The notes: generated by a model not told the origin, from the letters alone. A stretch of DNA of 64,000 nucleotides from CAVSUB01 sp963730995 (GCA_963730995.1 CAVSUB010000009.1:806001-870000); one strand, 5' to 3'; shown: positions 1-9,738, counted from the first letter of the stretch. Made by a program: numbers and translations.

Positions 1-780
1 GCCGTAGATGGTCATTGCCGCCGCGAGGATCTGCAGGAGCGCGTGGTTGCCCGTGAGGATCCCGGCCGAGGCGCCAACCGAGATCAGCAGGAACGGGACG
101 ACGAACGAGGGCGAGATCATCCATGCGGCCCTCCGAACGCCGTAGACGATCGGCAGCGTCCGGCAGCCGCCGCGCGCATCCCCCTCCATGTCCGCAAAAT
201 CCTTCGTCGTCGACGCGCCAAGCAGGAAGAGGCCGAAAATCATCCCGATATACCAGGGCTCGATGCCGACAATGGTCTTGACGCACGACCAGCCGGCCAC
301 CTTGAGCAGCACGCCTCTCGGGATCGCAATCGTCACGTTGGCCCAGATGCCGCGCTGCTTCGTGCGCAGCGGCGGGCAGGAGTACACGAAGGTCGCGACG
401 GTCGCGGCCATCACGATCCAGAAACACTCGTGCCGGCCGCCTGGCGCTACGAGCCATGCCAGCCCGAGCGCCAGCGCGTACGTGGTCCACGTGAAGGTCC
501 AGGCCTCGCGGATCGTGAGTCGCCCGCTCGTCAGAGGCCGGGTCGGCTTGTTGATTCGATCGATCTCGAGGTCGTAGATCTGGTTCAGCGCGTTGTTCGC
601 GGCATTCAGTGTCGCCGCCATCAGCGCGCCGAGCGCGGGGTATAGCAGTAGGGCGGTGCTCCAGGATTCTCGCGGGACGGCGCCAGCCGCCGTGACTGCG
701 CCGGAGACGACGCCGAGTGCGGGCGCGACGAGAGTGAACGGACGCGACAGCTCGAGGTACAAGCGGCCGCGATCGATCAC
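1..780 (-). CDS. UbiA-family prenyltransferase, partial (C-terminus outside window)
   Basis: About 260 N-terminal residues are visible, from a GTG at 780 that overlaps the stop of the upstream gene (GTGA). UbiA enzymes are multi-helix membrane proteins that move a prenyl chain from a prenyl diphosphate to an aromatic or polar acceptor. Both Asp-rich Mg2+/diphosphate motifs are present: NQIYDLEID at residues 66-74 and KDFADMEGD at 193-201, with hydrophobic helices between. The first motif and the following NKPTRPLTSG resemble the chlorophyll synthase, homogentisate prenyltransferase and DGGGP synthase branch more than the polyprenyl-phosphate phosphoribosyltransferase branch. Translational coupling to the isoprenoid kinase fusion suggests it uses the diphosphate made there. 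The acceptor cannot be read from the sequence. Confidence 0.85.
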   Translation of the reverse strand, partial: MIDRGRLYLELSRPFTLVAPALGVVSGAVTAAGAVPRESWSTALLLYPALGALMAATLNAANNALNQIYDLEIDRINKPTRPLTSGRLTIREAWTFTWTTYALALGLAWLVAPGGRHECFWIVMAATVATFVYSCPPLRTKQRGIWANVTIAIPRGVLLKVAGWSCVKTIVGIEPWYIGMIFGLFLLGASTTKDFADMEGDARGGCRTLPIVYGVRRAAWMISPSFVVPFLLISVGASAGILTGNHALLQILAAAMTIYG

Positions 781-2123
781 AGCAGCCTCACGAAGTAGAT
801 TGCCGAGACGGCAGCAATACCGGTATTGAGGAAATTCAAGACGTCGTTGTTCAGGATCCCCCGATGCTCGAGTGTCGCGCTGAGCGCGCTCTCCGCGAAG
901 GCGCCTAGCGTCGCGCCGGCCACGATTCCGGCAAGCGTCGATCGCGGCACGAGCCCGAGCGTGGCTCCGATGGCCGCCAGCGCACACGCGCAGACGAGAC
1001 CCGCGGCTGTCCCCTCGAGCGAAATCGCACCGGGCGTTCCGGGCGGCACGGCCGCCAGCGTGTGGACCATGTAGGTACGGCGACCGAGCGCCTTGCCAAC
1101 CTCACTGGCGACCGTGTCGCTTCCGGCGGCGGTCAGCGTCGCGACGAAGCCAATCATCGCAGCGCCGGTCGCGTGCGTCGTGACCGCCAGCAGTGCTGCG
1201 AGCGCTGCAAGCCCTGTATTCGCGATCGCGTTTCCCGCGCCTCGCCTTCCACCTCGATCCTCCGCAATGCCTAGAAGCGTCTTGCGTCGGAGCCCGAGCC
1301 GTGACGTCACGGACGCGGCAAGAAACGTGACCATCAGCAACACCCAGCCCTGCCAGCCGGCGGTCACATAGATCGCGGCCCCAATACAGGCGCCGACGAC
1401 GGCTCCCGATGTCGAGACGGTCCCCGCGCGATGCCCTGCGACGGCGACGACCATGTTCAGCGCCGCCCCGCTCGGGAAGGTGCGAAACGCGTGAGCGGCC
1501 GCCGAGGCGATCGCGTCCTGTCGCATCAACGACGCGGCCCACAGGACGCCGGCGGCCGTCATTGGCACGGTCAGGTTGTCGTCCAGCCTGATGGGTATCG
1601 TTTCCGCCAGCGCTGCGACGGCCGCCGCAGCGAAGGGCACGGCCAGCGAGAACCACAGACTGGGCGCGGGAGTCACCGCCGGTCTGCACCACCACGCCAG
1701 GAACGCGCTCGCCGCGCCTCCGAACAGGAAGAGCGCGAGCGATCCGGCGACACTCTTGTCGCGGTTCCATGGGACGCGCGGTCCACGCCCGTGCGTGCCG
1801 ACAATCGTGGCCATCCCATCGCCGGCCGCGAGGATGCCCCATGCTGCCGCAACGATATCGAGGCGCGCGGGGAAGACGAACAGGAGAAGGAGCACCGCCA
1901 ACGGATAGAGCAGCATGCCGGCCGAGTACCCGCGCGTGTGCTCCGCCGTGCGATAGAGTCGAGCGCCGCCGATTTCAGGAAGCACGAAGCAGTTGAACGC
2001 GAGGGCTGCGCCCGCCAGGAGCGCGGCCTGCCACCAGGTGAGATATCGCAACAGCAGCGCGAACGCTCCCATCGCGACGTGCACCGCCTGGCGTGTGCGC
2101 TCTGAGGCGGCCGCTGAGGTCAT
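777..2123 (-). CDS. Fused CTP-dependent isoprenoid-alcohol kinase (VTE5/COG0170-like) and DUF92 (VTE6-like) protein
   Basis: This is a 448-residue polytopic membrane protein made of two modules. Residues 1 to about 150 look like the phytol/dolichol kinase family: GDGMATIVG followed by NRDKSVAGSLALF matches its GDxxA and KSxEGSLA motifs. Residues from about 205 to the end look like DUF92, with RKTLLGIAEDRGGRRG and GSDTVASEVG. In plants and cyanobacteria VTE5 phosphorylates phytol with CTP and VTE6 (DUF92) makes phytyl diphosphate, so the fusion could convert an isoprenoid alcohol to its diphosphate in one polypeptide. It overlaps the reductase upstream (ATGA) and the UbiA gene downstream (GTGA). 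The natural alcohol is unknown; polyprenol or menaquinone-derived alcohols are alternatives to phytol. Confidence 0.8.
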   Translation of the reverse strand: MTSAAASERTRQAVHVAMGAFALLLRYLTWWQAALLAGAALAFNCFVLPEIGGARLYRTAEHTRGYSAGMLLYPLAVLLLLFVFPARLDIVAAAWGILAAGDGMATIVGTHGRGPRVPWNRDKSVAGSLALFLFGGAASAFLAWWCRPAVTPAPSLWFSLAVPFAAAAVAALAETIPIRLDDNLTVPMTAAGVLWAASLMRQDAIASAAAHAFRTFPSGAALNMVVAVAGHRAGTVSTSGAVVGACIGAAIYVTAGWQGWVLLMVTFLAASVTSRLGLRRKTLLGIAEDRGGRRGAGNAIANTGLAALAALLAVTTHATGAAMIGFVATLTAAGSDTVASEVGKALGRRTYMVHTLAAVPPGTPGAISLEGTAAGLVCACALAAIGATLGLVPRSTLAGIVAGATLGAFAESALSATLEHRGILNNDVLNFLNTGIAAVSAIYFVRLL

Positions 2124-3064
2124 GACTGCGGCGGTGAGCCGACGCGTTGCCGCCAGTAGTCGAGCAGATCGGCGAGTGTTCGTTCGATCGGAATCTCCGG
2201 CGCCCAGCCGACCTCGTCGAGAATGCGCGCTCGATTGCCCAGCACGACGGGATTATCGGAGGGTCGCAGTCGCTCGGCGTCGACTTCTATCGCGATGTGC
2301 AGCCGAGACAGCCCGACGAGTCCCTCCATCAGGTCGGCGACTCTGTAGGCGGTTCCAGAACAGACGTTGTACGCCCGTTGCGGCTGGCCACTCCTGAGGA
2401 GCAGCCGGTAGGCCCTGACGACATCGCGCACGTCCGTGATGTCGCGGCGCGACTCGAGGTTGCCGACCCGCAGGACCGCCGGCGCGAGCCCTCGCTCTAT
2501 CTCCGCAATCTGACGGGCGAACGCCGACGTGACGTAGTCGGTGGTCTGCCGCGGCCCTGCGTGATTGAACGGCCGCGCGACAATCGTGGGAGCGGGCGCC
2601 TGGAACGCGAGCATCTCCTGCGCGAGCTTGCTCACGCCGTACGGGCTGGTCGGCCCGATGGGCGAGTCCTCGGAAATCGGGCCCGCCGAAGGCCGATAGA
2701 CCAGAGCCGACCCGGTCACGAGGATCGGGCAGTCCAGGCCCGCGTGTTTCACGCCATCGAGGAGATGATGCGTGCCCAGCACGTTGACGCGGAGCGCCCG
2801 CTCGGGCGCCGACCACGATCCGCCAACGTTCGCAATTCCTCCACAGTGATAGATCGCCGACGGGCGCAGCTCGGCGATCGCGTCCCGGACGTCGTCGCCA
2901 TCGAGCAGGTCCACTGCACGCCAGAGCACGCGGCGGTCGGTCTGACCCGGTGCTCGCCCCGCGGGATTCGACCACGCCGCTACGGACGGCTCGGTTTCGA
3001 GCAGATGCTCGATAAGGTGGCTGCCGGCGAACCCGGCCGCGCCAGTGACGAGTGGGGCTGTCAC
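2120..3064 (-). CDS. NAD(P)-dependent epimerase/dehydratase, GDP-4-keto-6-deoxymannose reductase (RMD)-like
   Basis: This is an extended short-chain dehydrogenase of about 314 residues. The nucleotide-binding motif TGAAGFAG lies near the N-terminus and the catalytic YGVSK (YxxxK) in the middle; FNHAGPRQ and the RRDITDVRDVVRAY stretch are typical of the RMD/GMD branch that handles GDP-6-deoxy-4-keto-hexoses. I chose the GTG at 3064 because it puts the Rossmann motif about seven residues from the start and lies just after the rmlB stop; an ATG at 3190 would overlap rmlB by about 97 bases and add unrelated residues. No clear ribosome binding site is seen. It follows rmlB by 29 bases and overlaps the kinase fusion by 4. 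Likely supplies a deoxysugar nucleotide for surface polysaccharide. Confidence 0.72.
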   Translation of the reverse strand: MTAPLVTGAAGFAGSHLIEHLLETEPSVAAWSNPAGRAPGQTDRRVLWRAVDLLDGDDVRDAIAELRPSAIYHCGGIANVGGSWSAPERALRVNVLGTHHLLDGVKHAGLDCPILVTGSALVYRPSAGPISEDSPIGPTSPYGVSKLAQEMLAFQAPAPTIVARPFNHAGPRQTTDYVTSAFARQIAEIERGLAPAVLRVGNLESRRDITDVRDVVRAYRLLLRSGQPQRAYNVCSGTAYRVADLMEGLVGLSRLHIAIEVDAERLRPSDNPVVLGNRARILDEVGWAPEIPIERTLADLLDYWRQRVGSPPQS

Positions 3065-3093
3065 GATTTGGCTGTTGGCGTGGGTGGACTGAT

Positions 3094-4107
3094 TCAGGTC
3101 CGCGTGCCGTACTGGGCCTGGTAATACTTCTTGAACTCCACGTCCTCGTGTTTGACGGGCCGCCACCACCATTCGTTGGCCTGGTACCACTCGACGGTCC
3201 CGGCAAGCCCCTCCTCGAACGTGACCTGGGGCTTCCAGCCGAGCGATTCAAGCTTTGTCGTGTCGAGGGAGTACCGGCGGTCGTGGCCCGGGCGATCCGT
3301 GACGTGCCTGATCAGTGTCTGAGGCTTGCCGAGAAGCTCGAGAATCCGCTTCGTCACGACGGCATTTGCAATCGGATGCCCGCCGCCGACGTTGTACACC
3401 TCTCCGTTGGTCGCCGACCCGATGAGCAGATCCAGTGCGCGGCAGTGATCGAGCACGTGCAGCCAATCCCGCTCGTTCAGCCCATCCCCGTATAGCGGCA
3501 CGGGCACGTCGTCGAGCGCGTTGGTGATAAATAGTGGAATCACTTTCTCCGGGAATTGTTTCGGCCCGTAGTTGTTCGAAGCCCGGGTGATGATGACCGG
3601 CACACCGTACGTCGCCCAGTAGCTGTACGCGAGGCGATCAGCTCCAGCCTTGCTGGCCGAGTACGGGTTGCGCGGCCGAAGCTCGTCGCCTTCGCGGCTT
3701 GATCCCTCTGGCACGCTGCCGTACACCTCGTCGGTCGAGATCTGGACGAAACGACGGAGCGCGGGAGCCTGCCGGGCCGCCTCGAGCAGCACGAACGTTC
3801 CGAAGACGTCCGTTGTGATGAACTCGCCGGCGTTCAGGATCGAGCGATCGACGTGCGTCTCGGCGGCGAAGTGCACGACGATCTCCGAAGCCTGAACAAG
3901 CGGCGCGGCAACGGATGCATCGGCGACATCCCCCTTGACGAACACATGGCGAGGATGATCGATGACATCCTGCAGGTTTTCGAGCCGACCCGCATAGGTC
4001 AGCTTGTCGAGCGTCGTCACCTCCCAGTCGTCGTGAGTGGAGAGCGCGTGGTGAACGAAATTCGACCCGATGAATCCCGCGCCTCCTGTGACGAGTACCT
4101 TGACCAT
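3094..4107 (-). CDS. rmlB: dTDP-glucose 4,6-dehydratase
   Basis: RmlB converts dTDP-glucose to dTDP-4-keto-6-deoxyglucose, the second step of dTDP-rhamnose synthesis, in the cytosol. The 337 residues match the family length. TGGAGFIGSNF at the N-terminus binds NAD+; STDEVYGS carries the catalytic Thr-Asp-Glu triad; YSASKAGAD supplies YxxxK; RASNNYGPKQFPEK and YGDGLNERDWLHV bind the sugar nucleotide. It starts 6 bases after the lptD stop, so it is in one transcript with the outer-membrane LPS assembly gene. The other rml genes are not in the window. Confidence 0.95.
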   Translation of the reverse strand: MVKVLVTGGAGFIGSNFVHHALSTHDDWEVTTLDKLTYAGRLENLQDVIDHPRHVFVKGDVADASVAAPLVQASEIVVHFAAETHVDRSILNAGEFITTDVFGTFVLLEAARQAPALRRFVQISTDEVYGSVPEGSSREGDELRPRNPYSASKAGADRLAYSYWATYGVPVIITRASNNYGPKQFPEKVIPLFITNALDDVPVPLYGDGLNERDWLHVLDHCRALDLLIGSATNGEVYNVGGGHPIANAVVTKRILELLGKPQTLIRHVTDRPGHDRRYSLDTTKLESLGWKPQVTFEEGLAGTVEWYQANEWWWRPVKHEDVEFKKYYQAQYGTRT

Positions 4108-4113
4108 CTGTCT

Positions 4114-6437
4114 CTACCGTCCCGTCTGGCCGCCGAAGGCGCCGAAGAAGTTGGAGAACGTGCCGATCCCGGCGAGCGTGAACGACAGGTTGAACCGATG
4201 GTCCTGAGGGACCACGAAGCTCGACGACCCGCCGAGATTGTAGGTCTGATACTCGATATTGATGCCGCAGCACTGCGCATTGTAGAAGGCCATGATGCGC
4301 TGCTGCCGGAAGTTTGTGTTGCGGATGTCGTAGTTGAACGAGTAGGTGCCGCCCAGGTGGTTGCCCGGATTGTGGATTGTCGTGGAAGCGTTGATGTCGT
4401 GGTTGGCGAGCGCCGGGTTGTCGTATCCGGGGAAGTCGGGAAGGTAGCGCCGATCGCTCCAGCCGCCAGTCACCTGGAAGCGGCTGGCGCTGTAGGTGCC
4501 GCTCATGGTGTAGGTCGTGAACGTGTGCGCGGTCGAGTTGTACTCGGTTGAGAAATCAACGTTGACCCGATCGATCGGAGCCACGCGGGACTGGATGCGC
4601 ACCGGCGAGAAGTTCTTCGGCGCCACCGCCGCGTTGTAGCTGCTCTGGTAGTTCGGATCGAACTGTGAAGCGGTGGCATTCGAGTAGTAGCTCTGCGTGA
4701 TGCCCAGGCTGACGATTTCCCTCGCGGTTTGCTTCTTGGCGTAGAGCCTGTTGTTCAGTCCGTAGGTCACGCGCGTCGTGCCGCCGACGATCGTGTCAGC
4801 GCCGTCGATTCGAACAATCTGATTGAACACGTCGATGGCAGTCACTCTCTGGATGACAACGGTCGGTTCGATGACATGCTTGAACTTCGTGGCGTAGGTG
4901 CTGTTCGGCTTGTCGAAGATCCGGTTGAAGACGGGCCCCGTGATCCTGGCCTGGAGGTCGAAGAACCGGCGATCGACGCTGTCCGGTACCTGGATGCCCT
5001 GGCTGTTGAGACTCTCCGTCCAGTACGTGTCCCGCCACGACATCGTCGAGTTAAATGTGAGAAACGGCCACTTCGTAAACGGGATCCGCACGACGGGATT
5101 GAGGTCGAGGCGTGTCAGTCCGCGATCCTCTATGGTTTTTCCTTCCTGTACCTGTCTTGTAGATTTGAGTGACGTACTCGGTGTTCACGCCGAAGTAGAT
5201 CTTGGACTTGCCGATCGGGCGCTCGCCACGATTGAACGAGATCCGCGGCAGTCCACCGGTGCTGGACAGGCTGTTCTCGTCGTAGAAGATGTCGTTCTTG
5301 TCGATGGTGGCGTTCAGGACGTTGCCTCTCCAGTTGCCCGTCACGTTCCCGCCGATGGTCCTGGTGCGGTTGTTCGTCTGCAGAACGTTCTGCTGATAGC
5401 GCTGCTGGACCGCGAGATCCGAGGTGTAGTTGACGTTCGCGCGGGCATGCAGCCCGCGCTCCGAGCTTCTGAGACAGCGCGCCGCGCATCGCGAAATTCG
5501 TCGCCGCGTTCGTCGTCTTCACGCTGCCGTCGCTCTGCTGGTAATCCGCAGAGTGCTCGTCCAGCAGGTTGAATTGGGCGTTGCCGTGGTTGCCGCCCCC
5601 GAGCTCGTACCGGTATTCGCTCCCGAACGCCTGACCGGTCTTCGAGTACCAGTCGTACAGGAACGTCGCGTCCTGGCTGCGGTCGATCGCCCAGAAGAAG
5701 GCGTTGCTGAGCGACTGCCCGCGGACGGTGGAGGCTCCATAGATCGGGATCAGAAAGCCGGTCGCCCGATCGTCGTCCTGCACAGGGTAATAGAAGGCCG
5801 GCAGATACATGATGGGCACGCCCTTGACCCGCAGGGTCGAGTTGGTCAGAAAAGCGTGGTCGTGGACCTTCAACGTCACCGATCCGCCAACCATCTCCCA
5901 GCGAGGCGTCGGCTGAACGCAGGTCGTAAACGCGCCGTGTACGATCTTGTACGTATCGGGACCAAGCTTGTGGACCTCGTCGCCCCGGAACATGGCGTCC
6001 GGCTCCTGCGTGCCGAACATGCTGCGGTCGACACGGTTGGCCATGCTGACGGTGCCGGACGCGTTGTAGAACGTGCCGGTGCGCGTCTTCGTGTCGAACT
6101 CGAGGCGCTCGGACGCGATCCGGTTGCTCTGCGACTCGAACAGCACGTTGCCAGTCGCCACGACCCGATGGTTGTCGAACACTTCCATCTGGTCGGCGGA
6201 CAGGTGCATGTCCTCGCAGTCGATCCGCACTGGCCGGTCGGGCGCGCCGGTCAGGATCATCCGCATCTCTTCGATGCCCTGGTCGTTCTTCATTGGAAAC
6301 CGGATGCCCGTCAGGTTCTCGACGTGCGGGTTCTTGCAGTTCGAGATGTCGGAATCAGCCTGCGCCGACGCTGATGACGCGGCGCCGAGAAGGACGAAGA
6401 GGAAGGCGAGCGCGAAGAGGAAAGTGGACCGGAGCAT
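4114..6437 (-). CDS. lptD: LPS-assembly outer membrane protein LptD (two apparent +1 frameshifts)
   Basis: LptD is the outer-membrane beta-barrel that inserts lipopolysaccharide at the cell surface. The N-terminus has a signal peptide (MLRSTFLFALAFLFVLLG, ending ASSASAQ), then the OstA-type periplasmic domain (ADQMEVFDNHRVVATGNV, IASERLEFD, YLPAFYYP), then alternating barrel strands to the C-terminus. The frame breaks near 5458-5466 (downstream frame reads RANVNYTSDLAVQQRY) and again near 5135-5160 (downstream frame resumes at EDRGLTRLDLNPVV). Each break is removed by deleting one base, for example a G of GGG and an A of AAAAA. Corrected length is about 773 residues, normal for LptD. The gene is usually essential, so sequencing error is likelier than a pseudogene. 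A GTG at 6455 is an alternative start. Confidence 0.85.
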
Positions 6438-6520
6438 CGAATGATTGCCGCACACGATGCGTGCGCGCTCGTGATTGGGATGCGCCCGGCCCTCAAGGGC
6501 CGTCGCGTTTCGTTCGAGAA

Positions 6521-7810
6521 TCAGCGAAGAATACCACGCAGGGGGCCGACCAGAAAGATTGAGCCCGCGACCACGACCCGCCAGCCCGGCAGGCAGGCCG
6601 CATGTAACGCCGCTGCCGGATCCTCAATCGACTCGATGCTCGGCCGGGCCGCAGACATCGCTCTGGCCACCTCCGCCAGCTCTGATGCCGGACGCGCCCG
6701 CGGCGACGCCGCCGTCGTACAAACGACGCGGTCGAACAGCGGAAGGAGCGGCGACAGGATGCCCTCGATGTCCTTGTCTTTCATCGCGCCGAAGACGAGC
6801 GCCCACTCCTGCGGGTTCCTCCCAAGGGCTTCACTGAGGTAGGACGCCAGCGCGCGTGCGCCGGCCGGGTTGTGCGCCGCGTCCAGCCAGACGTCCGCGC
6901 CCTGCCACGTCCAGCGTTCCAGACGCGCGGGCCACGAAACGATCGTCAGCCCAGCGACGATCGCCTCGCCAGGAATCTCGAGACCCGCCGCCTGAAGCTC
7001 TTCCAACAGGCATATGACGACGGCAGCATTGGCGGCCTGATGCCGACCGGATAGGGCGAGCTCGATCTCTCCGATTTGATGCGATGGCGAACGAAGGCTG
7101 ACGATGGTCCGGCCGTCGTCGAGACGGGACGCGAGCTGAACTCTGTCGAGGGCTCGAACGAGCCGTGAACCGCGTGCACGGCAGGTCTCCGCCATGATGC
7201 GATCGGCCTCGGGCGGGAGGGGCCCGCAGATGACGGGGATCCCCGGCTTGATGATGCCGGCCTTTTCCGCAGCGATCGACTCCAGGCTGTCGCCAAGCTG
7301 CGCCTGATGATCGAAGTCGATCGACGTAATGGCGGCCGCGATGGGCGACACGACGTTGGTGGCGTCGAGGCGGCCGCCAAGCCCGACTTCCAGGACGGCG
7401 ATGGCTACGGACTGGCGTCTGAACAGCTCGAATGCGATTGCCGTTGCGCACTCGAAGAACGTCGGCGGCGCGGAGAGGGTCCCCTCACGGACGAGCGCTT
7501 CAGCGGCGCGTTGCACGGCCGCTGCCGCGTCCCGCAAGTCGGGCGTCGTCACTTCGCGCTCGTCGATGACGAAGCGTTCTTCGAGCCGCTCGAGGTGTGG
7601 GGAGGTGTAGCGCGCGACGCGGTGCCCCGCGGCGTGGAGCGCCGCCGACGTCATCGCGGTGACCGACCCCTTGCCGTTCGTTCCGCCGACGATAACCGAC
7701 TGAAACGCGCGCTCCGGGTTGTCGAGGGCCGCGCAGAGCGCGGTGATGTTGTCGAGACCGAACTTCATCCCCAGGCGCTCGAGGCTGAAGAGGAAGGCGA
7801 GCGGATCCAT
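6521..7810 (-). CDS. folC: Bifunctional folylpolyglutamate synthase/dihydrofolate synthase
   Basis: FolC adds L-glutamate to dihydropteroate and to folates using ATP. The 429-residue protein has the Mur-ligase-type P-loop GGTNGKGSV near residue 42, the folate-family segment YTSPHLERLEERF, the Mg2+-binding EVGLGGRLDATN and the C-terminal DAAHNPAGA. Length is as expected. It starts 21 bases after accD, the classic accD-folC order, and lies upstream of lptD in the same direction. Confidence 0.95.
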   Translation of the reverse strand: MDPLAFLFSLERLGMKFGLDNITALCAALDNPERAFQSVIVGGTNGKGSVTAMTSAALHAAGHRVARYTSPHLERLEERFVIDEREVTTPDLRDAAAAVQRAAEALVREGTLSAPPTFFECATAIAFELFRRQSVAIAVLEVGLGGRLDATNVVSPIAAAITSIDFDHQAQLGDSLESIAAEKAGIIKPGIPVICGPLPPEADRIMAETCRARGSRLVRALDRVQLASRLDDGRTIVSLRSPSHQIGEIELALSGRHQAANAAVVICLLEELQAAGLEIPGEAIVAGLTIVSWPARLERWTWQGADVWLDAAHNPAGARALASYLSEALGRNPQEWALVFGAMKDKDIEGILSPLLPLFDRVVCTTAASPRARPASELAEVARAMSAARPSIESIEDPAAALHAACLPGWRVVVAGSIFLVGPLRGILR

Positions 7811-7831
7811 GCGACGGGAGGGACGTGGGCG

Positions 7832-8779
7832 TCAGCCCGATTGCTCGATGGGCTCGATGGCAGGCGGCACGGGCGCCGGCGGCGCGACCGCGATCGATCC
7901 GGCCGGGGCGATGGCGGCGGGCCTGGGCGCGGAGACCTCGCCCGCGATGGCGAACCGCAGCACTCGCGTGATCACGTCCTTCAGCTCACGGCGATCGATG
8001 ACTATGTCGAGCATGCCGCGTTCCAGGAGGAACTCGCTGCGTTGAAAGCCCTCAGGGAGCGTTTGCCGGATGGTCTGCTCGATCACCCGTGGACCGGCAA
8101 AGCCGATGAGCGCCTTCGGCTCCGCGATGTTGAGGTCCCCCAGCATCGCAAAGCTCGCCGTCACCCCTCCCGTCGTCGGATCGGTGAGCAGGGAGATGTA
8201 CGGAAGCCGTGCGCGCCCGAGCTGCGCGAGCGCACTGCTGATCTTGGCCATCTGCATCAGCGAGAGAGCGCCTTCCATCATGCGTGCGCCACCCGAGCAG
8301 GAAACGATGATGACCGGCAGCTTCCTCGCGATCGCCCGCTCGATGCCACGCGTGATCTTCTCGCCGACCACGACTCCCATGCTCCCGCCGATGAACCCGT
8401 ACTCCATCGCGGAAACGACGGTCTCGATCCCATTGATCTTGCCCGTCGCGGTGATGACGGCGTCCTTGAGACCAGTCGACGCGATCCCGGCGTCGAGCCG
8501 CTTGCGATAGGGCTTGGTGTCGCTGAACGTCAGCGGGTCGGTGGACGTCAATCCGCGGTCGTGCTCCACCCAGGACGCATCGAACAGCGAGCGGAGCCGC
8601 TCAGTTGCAGAGAGTCGGAAGTGATGGCCGCACTTCGTGCAGACGCTCAAGCTTGCGGCCAGATCCTTGTTGTAAATCACGTGACCGCACGAGGGACACT
8701 TGACCCACAGCCCCTCGGGCACGCGGCTCTGCTGATCGGGCGGCTCGATTGGCTTCCGGACCTTCTTGAACCACGCCAT
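7832..8779 (-). CDS. accD: Acetyl-CoA carboxylase carboxyltransferase subunit beta
   Basis: AccD transfers the carboxyl group from carboxybiotin to acetyl-CoA, giving malonyl-CoA, in complex with AccA. The N-terminal Zn-ribbon is complete: CPSCG at about residue 28 and CTKCG at about 47. The crotonase-fold core has SCSGGARMMEGALSLMQMAK and LTDPTTGGVTASFAMLGD. I start at the ATG at 8779 (MAWFKK, typical AccD N-terminus); an in-frame start at 8797 adds six residues with no support. The last 40 residues are Pro/Ala-rich and low complexity. First gene of the accD-to-UbiA run; a GACTG-type repeat array lies 20 bases upstream of the start. Confidence 0.95.
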   Translation of the reverse strand: MAWFKKVRKPIEPPDQQSRVPEGLWVKCPSCGHVIYNKDLAASLSVCTKCGHHFRLSATERLRSLFDASWVEHDRGLTSTDPLTFSDTKPYRKRLDAGIASTGLKDAVITATGKINGIETVVSAMEYGFIGGSMGVVVGEKITRGIERAIARKLPVIIVSCSGGARMMEGALSLMQMAKISSALAQLGRARLPYISLLTDPTTGGVTASFAMLGDLNIAEPKALIGFAGPRVIEQTIRQTLPEGFQRSEFLLERGMLDIVIDRRELKDVITRVLRFAIAGEVSAPRPAAIAPAGSIAVAPPAPVPPAIEPIEQSG

Positions 8780-8798
8780 CCGACCGAAGCTTAACACG

Positions 8799-9031
8799 AC
8801 AGTCGGCAGTCGGCAGTCGACTGTCGGCCGTCGCAGTCATCAGTCACCTTTATCAATAGAGGTTGTCAGAGGCCGTCGGGCTCAGTGACGGCAGAACAGC
8901 CGTTTGCTCACCGACACGCTCGGGTCACGGACCTGGAAGTTGAGGAATCTAACGCGAGCCACTGTCGACTGGGACTGCCGACTGGCGACTGCCGACTGCG
9001 ACTGTCGACCGTTGACTACCGACTGCTGACT
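8799..9031. repeat. Two facing arrays of degenerate GACTGCCGACTG-type micro-repeats between accD and a kinase gene
   Basis: Positions 8799-8846 carry CAGTCGGCAGTC-type units on the plus strand (GACTGCCGACTG on the minus strand), and 8956-9031 carry GACTGCCGACTG-type units on the plus strand. The two arms face away from each other and could pair as a long imperfect hairpin. The right arm ends 3 bases before the kinase stop codon. The same family recurs at four other places in the window. The 109 bases between the arms show no gene. Confidence 0.85.
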
Positions 9032-9034
9032 GTT

Positions 9035-9670
9035 TCACGTTCGCGGCACGTAGTACCTCGTCCCCTTGTTCATCGTCTTCAACTGGCGCTCGAGATCGGC
9101 GAGCGCCTCGTCGCCCCACGACAGATCGAACTGGGAAGTCTCGATGACCAGCAGCGGCGTGGCGGAGTAGTGGAAGAAGAAGTGATTGTAGGCTTCGTTC
9201 AGCTCGCGGACGTACGTGTCGTCGAGCCGCTCCGCTTCCGGGTTCGAGCGGGCGCGCTCCCGCAAGCGTCGCCTGAGGATGTCCGTGGGCGTCTGGAGGT
9301 AGATCACCAGATCGGGGACGGGCAGATCGGGCGCGAGCAGCTCGTACAGCCGCTGATAGATGAAGAGCTCGTTGTCATCGAGATTCAGGTAGGCGTAGAT
9401 CTTGTCCCGTTCGAAAAGATAGTCGCAGATCGTCAGCTGGCTGAAGAGGTCCGACTGTCGCAGCTGCGTCTGCTGCCGATGGCGGGCCAGCGTGTAGAAC
9501 AGTTGTGCCTGGAAAGCCGCGCCGGCACGACCGGATTGCGCATCCGAGAGAAACGGATTCTCGGTCTCGTCCAGGACGATGGTGGCATCGAGACGCGAGC
9601 CGAGGCGGTCGGCCAGGCGCGACTTGCCGACGCCGATGGCCCCTTCGATCGCGATGTGCCGGAAGTCCAA
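9035..9670 (-). CDS. Deoxyadenosine/deoxyguanosine kinase family (deoxynucleoside kinase)
   Basis: This family phosphorylates deoxynucleosides to 5'-monophosphates for salvage. The 211 residues have the P-loop GAIGVGKS at residues 10-17, the dNK motif CDYLFERDKIYAYLNLDDNE with the conserved Glu-Arg-Asp, PDLVIYLQT before the lid, and an Arg-rich lid (ILRRRLRERARSNPE). The product resembles the Bacillus Dgk/Dck group; base preference cannot be decided by eye. It is minus-strand and backs onto the enolase-superfamily gene, whose start is 69 bases away. Confidence 0.88.
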   Translation of the reverse strand: MDFRHIAIEGAIGVGKSRLADRLGSRLDATIVLDETENPFLSDAQSGRAGAAFQAQLFYTLARHRQQTQLRQSDLFSQLTICDYLFERDKIYAYLNLDDNELFIYQRLYELLAPDLPVPDLVIYLQTPTDILRRRLRERARSNPEAERLDDTYVRELNEAYNHFFFHYSATPLLVIETSQFDLSWGDEALADLERQLKTMNKGTRYYVPRT

Positions 9671-9738
9671 GGTCGAGCGCAGTATACAGCGGACGCGCAG
9701 CCACGGGCCGACGCTGCCGAGTGCGGTAGCATGGTGCC

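Noticed and set aside
4114..6437. lptD as a pseudogene
   Set aside because: Both breaks are single extra bases, flanking frames are well conserved, and six other housekeeping genes show the same error type.
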